Of a DNA stretch of 32,815 bases, positions 25,658 through 32,815 are shown one piece after another. Each line of letters opens with the position of its first letter. Position 1 is the first letter of the stretch. The position numbers and the translations under genes were made by a program. This DNA comes from Actinomycetota bacterium (GTDB taxonomy: Bacteria; Actinomycetota; Actinomycetes; Nanopelagicales; Nanopelagicaceae), in NCBI GenBank assembly GCA_010032125.1, contig RHAU01000002.1, positions 1 through 32,815 of the forward strand, written 5' to 3'. A model generated the notes under the pieces. That model did not search any database. It saw only the letters and a program-made list of their open reading frames with translations, and was not told the DNA's origin.

Positions 25658-26433
25658 AAAGTCGAATCGCCTTTTACCTCTCTAACTCTCTTGGATTGGT
25701 TGCGTTTTTCTGGCCGTTTATCGGCGCTATTTCCAACCTGGATTTCTCACTTATTCAAAGTTCTTCACTTGCCATCGTGGTTGCAATTTTCGCGATATCT
25801 ATCGTGGCCTTTGATCTCAGCGCGGGGCTTATGGATAGCAAAGCGGTTGCGATTGTCGGCGTGATGACTGCACTCATTGCGGCGCTTCGTCTCTTAGGTG
25901 CAGGAGCTATTGGGGTGGAACCGATGTGGTTTTTACTCATACTCACAGCACGGGTTTTCGGTGCACGACTTGGGTATGCAATGGGAGCTCTCTCCATGGC
26001 CGTAAGCGCCTTTCTTACCGGCGGCGTAGGTCCATGGCTTTCATTCCAAATGTTCGCGGCAGGGTGGGTCGCGCTAGGAGTCGGAATCATTCCCCGTGAC
26101 CTGCGCGGTAAATTAGAGATTTCAATTCTTGCAATCTACGGCGCTTTTTCATCTTTTCTCTTTGGATTACTGATGGATCTTCAGCTGTGGCCGTGGCTTG
26201 CTGGAAACTTGACTCAACTTTCTTTTTCACCCGACTTAGGAACTTCAGAAAATGTCTTTCGGTATCTCACTTTTCATTTTGCAACCGCTTTATCGTGGGA
26301 CATTCCACGTGCAATAACCACTTCAGTTTTGATCCTTCTTGCGGGACCCGCCATCGTTCATTCGCTCCGACGGGCTGAAGGAAAAATCAGAGTTACCTCA
26401 CATGAGAAGGTACGAGTGGAGCCTTCGCGATAA
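25654..26433 (+). CDS. ECF transporter substrate-binding (S) component, probably for cobalamin
   Basis: 259 residues with about seven hydrophobic segments. The stretch KAVAIVGVMTALIAALRLLG, followed by VEPMWFLLILTARVFGARLG and GGVGPWLSFQMFAAGW, is characteristic of the larger S components such as those for cobalamin precursors and queuosine-type cargo. Together with the upstream cobalamin riboswitch this makes B12 or a corrinoid the likely substrate. Specificity is inferred from context. It ends the operon, and its last 41 bases overlap gcvT on the other strand. Confidence 0.87.
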   Translation: MKSRIAFYLSNSLGLVAFFWPFIGAISNLDFSLIQSSSLAIVVAIFAISIVAFDLSAGLMDSKAVAIVGVMTALIAALRLLGAGAIGVEPMWFLLILTARVFGARLGYAMGALSMAVSAFLTGGVGPWLSFQMFAAGWVALGVGIIPRDLRGKLEISILAIYGAFSSFLFGLLMDLQLWPWLAGNLTQLSFSPDLGTSENVFRYLTFHFATALSWDIPRAITTSVLILLAGPAIVHSLRRAEGKIRVTSHEKVRVEPSR

Positions 26434-27493
26434 CGGCAGCGATTCGCTTTCCGCGGATATCTACTGTTACTACTTCGCCGACCTGCACCTTCGGATCCAG
26501 CAACGCCAATGCAATTCCAGTCTTGAGCGTGGGAGAAAAAGTGCCACTTGTTGTGACACCAATCAGAGCGTCATCAATTGAATACACATTCATCTCTGCC
26601 CGCGGCACACCGCGGTCAGTGAGACGCAAGGCTCGGAGAATGCGCTTCGAGCCCGACTCACGCTCTGCGAGTAAGGATTGACGCCCGATGAAGTTCTCTT
26701 TTTTCCACCCTACCGCCCAAGAAGCATCTGCTTGCAGCGGAGTTATCTCGAGGGAGAGCTCGTGACCATGGAGTGGGTAGCACATCTCAGTCCGCAACGT
26801 ATCGCGCGCGCCAAGTCCAGCAACCAAACCTGAATTTGAATGAACTGCGTTTAACAATGATGACCAGATTTTGGTGGCGTTACTCCAGGTTGGGATAATT
26901 TCGAACCCAAATTCACCGGTGTAGCCAGTTCTACAAATAATGAGTGGATCTCCATCGACATCAAGTTCCACAAAAGACATGTAATCCAATTCAGGAACTG
27001 CGACAACTTTTTCGAGCGTACCCTTTGCTAACGGTCCTTGTAGAGCAAATACAGCATATTTTTCATGACAATCCTCAATCTGGATATCAGAACTCGCTTG
27101 TTCTTGGAGAACGTGCACGACTGAAGCAGTGTTTGCTGCATTCGGTATTAAAAAAACTTCGTTCTCCGACATTAGGTAAGCAATGAGATCGTCGATAACT
27201 CCACCATTGGCATCACAGAGCATCGTGTATTGCGCTCGACCCGGTGTGATCCGATTGAGATCATTTGTAAAAACTGAATTGAGAAATTCTTTGGCGTTCC
27301 TACCTTTTACCCGAACCTTGCCTAAATGGGAGACATCAAAAAGCCCTACACGTTCTCGTACTGCGTTGTGTTCATTAATTACTCCACCGCCAGATGCGGC
27401 CGGATACTCGATCGGCATCTCCCAACCGCCGAAATCCGCCATCTTTGCGCCGCTTTCTCGATGAAAAGCATCTAATGGCGAATAGCGAGGCAC
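26393..27493 (-). CDS. gcvT: aminomethyltransferase (glycine cleavage T protein)
   Basis: 366 residues, full length. GcvT moves the methylene group of the lipoyl-bound aminomethyl intermediate to tetrahydrofolate and releases ammonia. The folate-site motif MLCDANGGVIDDLI (Asp101), the N-terminal HRESGAKMADFGGWEMPIEY and the later TGYTGEFGFEI and ARDTLRTEMCYPLHG are classic for the family. It starts at GTG 27493 with a TAGGTT box 6 bases upstream. The other glycine-cleavage genes (gcvH, gcvP) are absent from this window, though lpdA, which can serve as the L protein, is nearby. Confidence 0.96.
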   Translation of the reverse strand: MPRYSPLDAFHRESGAKMADFGGWEMPIEYPAASGGGVINEHNAVRERVGLFDVSHLGKVRVKGRNAKEFLNSVFTNDLNRITPGRAQYTMLCDANGGVIDDLIAYLMSENEVFLIPNAANTASVVHVLQEQASSDIQIEDCHEKYAVFALQGPLAKGTLEKVVAVPELDYMSFVELDVDGDPLIICRTGYTGEFGFEIIPTWSNATKIWSSLLNAVHSNSGLVAGLGARDTLRTEMCYPLHGHELSLEITPLQADASWAVGWKKENFIGRQSLLAERESGSKRILRALRLTDRGVPRAEMNVYSIDDALIGVTTSGTFSPTLKTGIALALLDPKVQVGEVVTVDIRGKRIAAVIAKAPLVPSHVR

Positions 27494-27498
27494 TCCAA

Positions 27499-27504
27499 TA
27501 ACCT
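27499..27504 (+). promoter_or_regulatory. candidate -10 box for leaderless pepA
   Basis: TAACCT with 6 bases to the ATG at 27511. It overlaps the gcvT box on the other strand by five positions. Confidence 0.5.
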
Positions 27505-27505
27505 A
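27500..27505 (-). promoter_or_regulatory. candidate -10 box for leaderless gcvT
   Basis: TAGGTT on the minus strand with 6 bases to the GTG at 27493. The near-palindrome TAACCTA serves both divergent genes within a 17-bp spacer. Confidence 0.5.
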
Positions 27506-27510
27506 GCCCA

Positions 27511-29007
27511 ATGACCTCCATTAGCGCGACAGAAAACGGCGTTACAGATGACGTCCTCGTCGTCGGACTCTCCTGCGATTCGGCCAAAAAGTTAAGAATT
27601 CATAGCGGTTCCATTAAGCTCGATGAGAAGGAACTCATCTCTGCGTTGACTGATCTTGGCGCGACAGGTTCATATGACGAAGTAGTAAAGATTCCAGGCA
27701 CCTCAACCAAACTCTTAGTGTTTACCGGACTTGGAGCGCCATTGCAGGATGGAAGCTTTTCGCATGAACGCCTAAGGAGAGCGGCTGGTGCGGCTGCTCG
27801 CCAATTATTTGGACATACAAGTGCGACCTTTGCTCTCACGCATCGCGACGATGCTGGTTTTGCTGCGGTAGCAGAAGGTGCCTTGCTCGGCTCTTATGAA
27901 TTTATTGAATTTAAAGGTGCATCTGCTGTGAAAGATCACAAGCCGCCGCTAAAGAAAATTGCAATTCACTCCACGATAACCCGAGCAACACGAGCTAAGG
28001 CGTTGGTTTCTCGCGCTGAAGTTATTTCAAGGTACACAGCGCTCGTTCGCGATCTCATCAATACACCGCCGAGCCACCTGACACCCGACTCTTTTTCTCA
28101 GAGATTTAAGAAATTAGCCGCATCATCTAAGGCTTCGATCGAAATTCTCAATGATGCGCAATTGAAGAAATTCGGTTACGGCGGAACGATTGCAGTTGGA
28201 CAGGGTTCTGCAAGCAAACCACGACTTGTTCACATCTCTTACTCGCCGAAAAAAGCCAAGGCGCGTCTGGCTTTTGTTGGTAAGGGAATTACATTCGATA
28301 CCGGCGGACTCGCACTCAAGCCTGCTCAAGGAATGGAAGCGATGAAATCGGATATGAGTGGCGCTGCTGCTGTTTGTGCTGCCGCGCTAGCAATCGCAGA
28401 AATGGGTTTGGAGATTGCCGTTGACGCATGGGCACCGCTTGCAGAGAATATGGTGAGCGATACAGCTACTCGCCCCAGCGACATCATCACTATTTATGGC
28501 GGAAAGACAGTTGAAGTTCTTAATCCAGATGCGGAAGGACGATTGATTCTCGCTGACGCATTGGTTCGTGCTGCCGAATTTGGCAAGAAGGCTGGCGGCC
28601 TTGATCTCATCGTCGATGTTGCAACACTCACAGGTGCTCAATCTGTTGCTCTTGGAACAAGAACAAGTGCGGTGATGACGAATAATCAATCGTGGAGCGA
28701 TCGCTTTTTAGAAATATCTGAAAGTACTGGCGAATTATTCTGGCCGATGCCGCTTCCCGAAGAGTTGCGCCCATCTTTGGATTCACCTGTCGCCGATATC
28801 GCAAATATTGGAGATCGCATGGGTGGGATGCTCGTCGCAGGTCTATTCTTAAAAGAATTCGTCTCTGATGATCTTCCCTGGCTTCATCTAGATATTGCCG
28901 GTCCGGCGTTTAACACCGGAAAACCTCACGGATATACCCCTGTGGGCGGAACAGGTGTCGCACTTCGCACTCTCGTCGCATTGGCTGAGCAGTCTGCCGG
29001 CAAATAA
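27511..29007 (+). CDS. pepA: leucyl aminopeptidase (M17 family)
   Basis: 498 residues. The C-terminal catalytic domain has the M17 metal and active-site residues in KGITFDTGGLALKP (Lys near 257, then Asp), MKSDMSGAAA and NPDAEGRLILADAL. The N-terminal half (1 to about 160) is the usual less conserved domain that shapes the hexamer. The enzyme removes N-terminal residues from peptides in the cytoplasm using two metal ions. The start is the ATG at 27511 beside a -10-like box. No Shine-Dalgarno is present. lpdA begins 65 bases downstream. Confidence 0.96.
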   Translation: MTSISATENGVTDDVLVVGLSCDSAKKLRIHSGSIKLDEKELISALTDLGATGSYDEVVKIPGTSTKLLVFTGLGAPLQDGSFSHERLRRAAGAAARQLFGHTSATFALTHRDDAGFAAVAEGALLGSYEFIEFKGASAVKDHKPPLKKIAIHSTITRATRAKALVSRAEVISRYTALVRDLINTPPSHLTPDSFSQRFKKLAASSKASIEILNDAQLKKFGYGGTIAVGQGSASKPRLVHISYSPKKAKARLAFVGKGITFDTGGLALKPAQGMEAMKSDMSGAAAVCAAALAIAEMGLEIAVDAWAPLAENMVSDTATRPSDIITIYGGKTVEVLNPDAEGRLILADALVRAAEFGKKAGGLDLIVDVATLTGAQSVALGTRTSAVMTNNQSWSDRFLEISESTGELFWPMPLPEELRPSLDSPVADIANIGDRMGGMLVAGLFLKEFVSDDLPWLHLDIAGPAFNTGKPHGYTPVGGTGVALRTLVALAEQSAGK

Positions 29008-29072
29008 TGCTGGCAAGATAGGCGTATAGAAGTCATCATGGTTTCAGTTGAGAACGAGAAGTAGAGGTTGGC

Positions 29073-30440
29073 GTGGCGGAATTTGATGTCGTAATTCTTG
29101 GCGGCGGTAGCGGCGGTTATGCATGTGCGTTGCGTGCATCTCAACTCGGACTCAAAGTAGTGCTTATTGAGAAAGATAAACTTGGCGGGACTTGTCTCCA
29201 TCGCGGCTGCATCCCAACAAAAGCGCTTCTACACGCTGGCGAAATTGCTGACAACACTCGCGACGCCGCTGAATTCGGCGTCAAGGCTGAGTTCAAAGGT
29301 ATCGATATGCCGGCCGTCAACCAATATAAAGATGGCGTCATTTCTAAGCTTCATAAAGGTCTTCAAGGTTTAGTTAAATCACGAGCGGTCACATATGTTG
29401 AAGGAGCCGGCAAACTCGTGGCCAAAGACACGGTAGAAGTTAACGGTCAGCGCTACACGGGAAAGAACGTCGTCCTTGCAACAGGTTCATATGCTCGAAC
29501 ACTGCCGGGCCTTGAGATCGATGGAAAACAGATTGTCACAAGTGATCACGCCCTTCACCTGGATTACGTACCGAAGTCGGTCATCGTTCTTGGTGGCGGT
29601 GTTATTGGATGCGAATTTGCTTCCGTTTGGAAATCGTTCGGAGCGGATGTAACCATCATAGAAGCGCTGCCGCACTTGATTGCGCTCGAAGATGAGTCTT
29701 CAAGTAAGCAACTGGAACGAGCCTTCCGCAAACGAGGAATTAATTTTGAACTCGGTTCGAAATTCACTGGAGCGACAAAATCTGCAGGTGGCGTTACTGT
29801 CACGCTAGAGAATGGAAAAACTTTTACCGCTGACATGTTGTTGGTTGCTGTTGGTCGTGGCCCTACTTCTGCAAATCTGGGTTACGAAGCACAAGGTATT
29901 GCGATGGATCGAGGATATGTTCTTGTAGACAATAAGTGCCGCACAAATATTCCCGGAATCTTCGCCGTCGGCGATCTCATTCCAACTCTCCAACTTGCGC
30001 ACGTCGGTTTCGCGGAAGGAATTCTCGTTGCAGAAGAAATCGCAGGCTACAACCCACGTCCTATTAATTACGACGGTGTACCACGCGTGACCTACTCGGA
30101 ACCTGAAGTTGCATCAGTTGGATTAACAACTGCTGCTGCGAAAGCCAAAGGTTATGACGTCGTCGAACTTAACTATGACTTGGCTGGAAATGGAAAAGCG
30201 CAGATTCTTAAAACCGCAGGTTCAGTTAAGTTGGTCGCAGAGAAGAATGGTCCAGTTCTAGGTATTCACATGGTTGGCGCAAGAGTTGGCGAGCTCTTGG
30301 CAGAGGCCCAACTCATCTTTAATTGGCAGGCAGATGCTGAGGATGTCGCCCCGTTGATTCACGCTCACCCGACGCTCTCCGAGGCTATGGGTGAAGCCCA
30401 CCTCGCGTTGGCTGGCAAACCTCTGCATGCGCATGGATAA
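29073..30440 (+). CDS. lpdA: dihydrolipoyl dehydrogenase
   Basis: 455 residues, the E3 flavoenzyme that reoxidises dihydrolipoyl groups in 2-oxo acid dehydrogenases and the glycine cleavage system. The FAD site is LGGGSGG (9-15), the redox disulfide is C41-C46 in GGTCLHRGCIPTK, the NAD site is VLGGGVIGCEFA, and the catalytic His-Glu pair is near the end in HAHPTLSE (H432/E437). The start is GTG 29073 with AGAGG a few bases upstream. It is followed by the E2 gene with a 57-base spacer, consistent with one functional unit supporting the 2-oxoglutarate and/or pyruvate dehydrogenase. Confidence 0.97.
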   Translation: MAEFDVVILGGGSGGYACALRASQLGLKVVLIEKDKLGGTCLHRGCIPTKALLHAGEIADNTRDAAEFGVKAEFKGIDMPAVNQYKDGVISKLHKGLQGLVKSRAVTYVEGAGKLVAKDTVEVNGQRYTGKNVVLATGSYARTLPGLEIDGKQIVTSDHALHLDYVPKSVIVLGGGVIGCEFASVWKSFGADVTIIEALPHLIALEDESSSKQLERAFRKRGINFELGSKFTGATKSAGGVTVTLENGKTFTADMLLVAVGRGPTSANLGYEAQGIAMDRGYVLVDNKCRTNIPGIFAVGDLIPTLQLAHVGFAEGILVAEEIAGYNPRPINYDGVPRVTYSEPEVASVGLTTAAAKAKGYDVVELNYDLAGNGKAQILKTAGSVKLVAEKNGPVLGIHMVGARVGELLAEAQLIFNWQADAEDVAPLIHAHPTLSEAMGEAHLALAGKPLHAHG

Positions 30441-30497
30441 TCCACCCGTTCGAATCGATCGAGATCTCGAAATAAGGAAGAGTTGGAGGAAGAGCAG

Positions 30498-32234
30498 ATG
30501 ACATTCTCAGTCAAGATGCCCGCTCTCGGTGAGAGCGTGACTGAAGGAACTGTCACTCGTTGGCTCAAGGCCGAAGGCGATTCAGTCGCTCTTGATGAAC
30601 CACTTCTAGAAGTTTCTACCGACAAAGTCGATACCGAAATTCCATCACCTGCTGCTGGAGTGCTCTCCAAGATTGTTGTTGCAGTAGATCAAGTTGCCGC
30701 TGTCGGTGCGGAATTGGCTCTGATAGCGGATGGTTCGTCGTCTACAACCGCGCCTGCTGCTCCACACAATATTCCGGCAACACCGCCAGTTGCTCCGCGC
30801 GTTGAACCTGTTGCGCCTCCACAAGCAACACCTGCTCCTGTCTCGACTCCACCACAGAGTGCACCAGTTGTAGCGAGTGCCGGAAGCACGATTGTTCTTA
30901 TGCCTGCCCTTGGTGAATCCGTATCTGAGGGAACTGTGACACGTTGGCTGAAATCTGTCGGCGATCAGATCAATGTTGATGAACCGCTTCTTGAAGTTTC
31001 TACCGACAAAGTCGATACCGAAATTCCAGCGCCGGCGAGCGGAACTTTGATTTCCATTGATGTACCAGTTGATTCAACTGTTCCGGTTGGGGCGAGATTG
31101 GCAACCATTGGTTCAACCTCTGCAGCATCTCAAACTCCTGCTACGCCAACTCCGGTCGCACCAGTCGTCGCAACGCAAGTCCCGCCAGTATCGGCTCCTA
31201 AACCAATCCCAACTCCGCCTCAAACACCGCCTCCATTAATTCCTAAACCCGCAGCATCTGCACCAGCTCCTCGCAGCGCTGCTCCAGCCGGAACCACTGT
31301 TCTTGATGATTCCTATGTCACCCCTATTGTTCGCAAACTCGCACAAGAAAAAGGTGTAGATCTAGCAAGAGTTCGCGGAACCGGCGTTGGTGGAAGAATC
31401 CGTAAAGAAGATGTGATGGCTGCTGCTGCACCTGTTGCCACAAATGTTCCTACATCCACTCAAGTTTCGAGCGCACCTTCCCAGACCGCTCCTGCTAAAC
31501 CAATTCAAGTTTCTCCGCTTCGAGGAACTACCGTCACGATGTCGCGACTTCGCAAAGTTATTGCGGCACGAATGCTCGAATCACTACAAACAAGTGCTCA
31601 ACTCACAACCGTAGTTGAAGTTGATATAACGAAAATCGCTCGACTACGAGATCGCGCGAAGGCCACATTCGAAGCGCGCGAAGGTGTGAAACTCAGTTTC
31701 TTGCCATTCTTTGCCGTGGCAGCATGTGAAGCTCTCAAGCAACATCCGGTAGTTAACGCCTCGGTTGACGGCGACCAGATTACATATCACGGTGCAGAAC
31801 ATCTTGGAATCGCAGTCGATACAGAGCGGGGACTTCTCGTTCCGGTGATTCGCGATGCAGGTGATTTGAACATGGGTGGTATCGCGCGCCGAATCGCAGA
31901 AGTTGCTACACGTACTCGTGAAAACAAAATCACTCCTGATGAACTTGGTGGTGGAACATTCACACTGACAAATACCGGATCTCGCGGTGCACTTTTTGAT
32001 ACTCCGATCATCAATCAGCCACAAGTTGCAATTCTCGGCGTTGGCTCTGTCGTCAAGCGTCCGATGGTTGTCAAAGGAGAGGATGGTGGCGAGACAATCG
32101 CCATTCGCTCCATGGTTTACCTCGCGCTTTCGTATGATCATCGAATTGTTGACGGTGCAGATGCGGCACGATTCTTAAGCACCCTCAAAGAGCGCCTTGA
32201 AGAAGGGCGTTTTGAGTCCGATTTAGGACTCTGA
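30498..32234 (+). CDS. sucB: dihydrolipoyl acyltransferase E2 with two lipoyl domains
   Basis: 578 residues. Two lipoyl domains at the N-terminus carry the modified lysines K43 and K171, each in [12 protein letters not shown]. They are joined by long Pro/Ala/Thr linkers. A peripheral-subunit-binding domain follows ([29 protein letters not shown]), then the acyltransferase core with SYDHRIVDG near residue 545 (catalytic His and Asp). The ATG at 30498 has GGAGGA 7 bases upstream, the strongest Shine-Dalgarno in the window; a TTG start at 30483 is less likely. Actinobacterial annotation often calls this sucB. Pyruvate versus 2-oxoglutarate specificity is not decided by sequence alone. Confidence 0.93.
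   Translation: MTFSVKMPALGESVTEGTVTRWLKAEGDSVALDEPLLEVSTDKVDTEIPSPAAGVLSKIVVAVDQVAAVGAELALIADGSSSTTAPAAPHNIPATPPVAPRVEPVAPPQATPAPVSTPPQSAPVVASAGSTIVLMPALGESVSEGTVTRWLKSVGDQINVDEPLLEVSTDKVDTEIPAPASGTLISIDVPVDSTVPVGARLATIGSTSAASQTPATPTPVAPVVATQVPPVSAPKPIPTPPQTPPPLIPKPAASAPAPRSAAPAGTTVLDDSYVTPIVRKLAQEKGVDLARVRGTGVGGRIRKEDVMAAAAPVATNVPTSTQVSSAPSQTAPAKPIQVSPLRGTTVTMSRLRKVIAARMLESLQTSAQLTTVVEVDITKIARLRDRAKATFEAREGVKLSFLPFFAVAACEALKQHPVVNASVDGDQITYHGAEHLGIAVDTERGLLVPVIRDAGDLNMGGIARRIAEVATRTRENKITPDELGGGTFTLTNTGSRGALFDTPIINQPQVAILGVGSVVKRPMVVKGEDGGETIAIRSMVYLALSYDHRIVDGADAARFLSTLKERLEEGRFESDLGL
30609..30644 (+). repeat. 36-bp exact direct repeat, copy 1 (lipoyl domain 1)
   Basis: This segment, encoding [12 protein letters not shown] around the first lipoyl lysine, is base-for-base identical to 30993-31028. 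It reflects duplication of the lipoyl domain. Confidence 0.9.
30993..31028 (+). repeat. 36-bp exact direct repeat, copy 2 (lipoyl domain 2)
   Basis: Second copy of the repeat at 30609-30644, offset by 384 bases (128 codons), around the second lipoyl lysine. Confidence 0.9.
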
Positions 32235-32240
32235 GGCGAC

Positions 32241-32815
32241 GTGCCACATCACTCAGTTCCACAACGCATAGCCATCACTGGCGCGTCGGGATTGATAGGA
32301 AGCGCACTCGTTGGCCATCTCAAATCCGAGGGGCACACAGTTCAACGGCTCGTTCGTCGTAAGCCAGTTTCATCAGATGAAATATTTTGGGATCCCATCA
32401 AAGGCGAAGTTGATCTTGCTCCATTGGAGGGCGTTGACGCTCTGATTCATCTTGCTGGTGCAAATGTCGGCGATAAGCGCTGGACAAAAAAGTATCGTGC
32501 GGAGATTTTAAATTCGCGCCTACTTGGTACCACCACTATCGCTTCCGCTGTGAATACCGTGAAGCCTCAAGTTTTCATCTCATCAAGTGCGATCGGTTGG
32601 TATGGAGAAACTGGAAATCGCGCCGTGAATGAATCGGATCGCCCTGGTGATGACTTTCTTGCTGCTGTATGTCGGGAGTGGGAATCCGCAGCCGATGCAG
32701 TCACCGGTACGCGTGTGGTGAAGATTAGAACTGGACTTGTCTTAGATCCAACCGGTGGTGCGCTTGGAAAAATGTTGCCTCTCTTCAAATTTGGATTAGG
32801 CGGAAAATTAGGAAG
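32241..32815 (+). CDS. TIGR01777 family NAD(P)-dependent epimerase/dehydratase (partial)
   Basis: The frame opens at GTG 32241, 6 bases after the E2 stop, and runs off the right edge after 191 codons. The Rossmann motif GASGLIGSAL is at the N-terminus. The downstream segments are typical of the TIGR01777/YfcH group of extended SDR proteins: HLAGANVGDKRWT, ILNSRLLGTTT, SSSAIGWYGE and RTGLVLDPTGGALGKMLP. The function is poorly known. In Actinobacteria this gene often lies between the E2 gene and lipB/lipA, so lipoylation genes may follow beyond the window. Confidence 0.92.
   Translation, partial: MPHHSVPQRIAITGASGLIGSALVGHLKSEGHTVQRLVRRKPVSSDEIFWDPIKGEVDLAPLEGVDALIHLAGANVGDKRWTKKYRAEILNSRLLGTTTIASAVNTVKPQVFISSSAIGWYGETGNRAVNESDRPGDDFLAAVCREWESAADAVTGTRVVKIRTGLVLDPTGGALGKMLPLFKFGLGGKLG

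Noticed and set aside
30459-30470. 12-bp perfect palindrome TCGAGATCTCGA upstream of the E2 gene, possible operator
   Set aside because: About eight 12-bp palindromes are expected by chance in 33 kb, and nothing else supports an operator.
31644-32141. 165-codon minus-strand open frame opposite the E2 catalytic domain
   Set aside because: It is rich in Cys, Asn and Arg with no recognisable domain, and it is antisense to a highly conserved region; it looks like a codon-use shadow.
1-32815. CRISPR arrays, insertion sequences, prophage or integrative elements
   Set aside because: No spaced direct repeats, transposase or integrase motifs, or terminal inverted repeats were found; all regions read as chromosomal housekeeping genes.

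Overview
The window looks like part of a compact, medium-GC actinobacterial chromosome. Several arrangements are typical of Actinobacteria: thrS next to an Ap4A-phosphorylase-type HIT gene, a tRNA-Gly/Cys/Val cluster, trpD next to a receiver-like gene and ctaE-qcrCAB, four-subunit aa3 oxidase genes including ctaF, and lpdA-sucB followed by a TIGR01777 gene. The small size, short spacers and roughly balanced base composition (judged by eye) suggest a streamlined freshwater lineage such as Nanopelagicales (acI). That placement is inference. I see no mobile elements, rRNA or CRISPR arrays.

Layout. 1-147: tail of an unidentified gene. 134-3043 (minus): HIT hydrolase, ThrRS and a small membrane protein. 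3111-3397: three tRNAs. 3441-5102: DUF3445/HODM-like protein and UppP. 5099-8248 (minus): M3 peptidase, a truncated cation-diffusion-facilitator-like protein and an alpha/beta hydrolase. 8306-9823: DEDDh exonuclease fused to a UvrC-like nuclease. 9766-11207 (minus): TrpD and a degenerate receiver protein. 11315-15336: ctaE-qcrC-qcrA-qcrB. 15333-18648 (minus): ctaC-ctaD-ctaF plus an SRPBCC protein. The last two blocks encode the cytochrome bcc-aa3 respiratory supercomplex, with cytochrome c supplied by the diheme QcrC.

18706-20981 is an iron-sulfur/sulfur neighbourhood: a cysteine-desulfurase homologue that has lost its PLP lysine, ErpA, and a nadA gene broken by an internal deletion. A DUF3043 protein and an aldo/keto reductase follow. 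22561-26433 is a cobalamin-riboswitch-controlled ECF transporter operon: a secreted anchored protein (frameshifted here), EcfT, a fused EcfAA' ATPase and an S component. It is best read as a B12 uptake system. 26393-32815 holds gcvT, pepA, lpdA, the two-lipoyl E2 gene and a partial TIGR01777 epimerase.

Two window-wide patterns stand out. First, most genes that open a transcription unit have a TANNNT -10-like hexamer 6-7 bases before the start codon and no Shine-Dalgarno, which points to leaderless transcripts. At gcvT/pepA two such boxes overlap within a 17-bp divergent spacer. Second, almost all convergent gene pairs overlap at their 3' ends. Three genes look damaged (nadA, the B12-operon secreted protein, the CDF-like gene). 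This is either real gene decay or assembly error, and read mapping would tell which.
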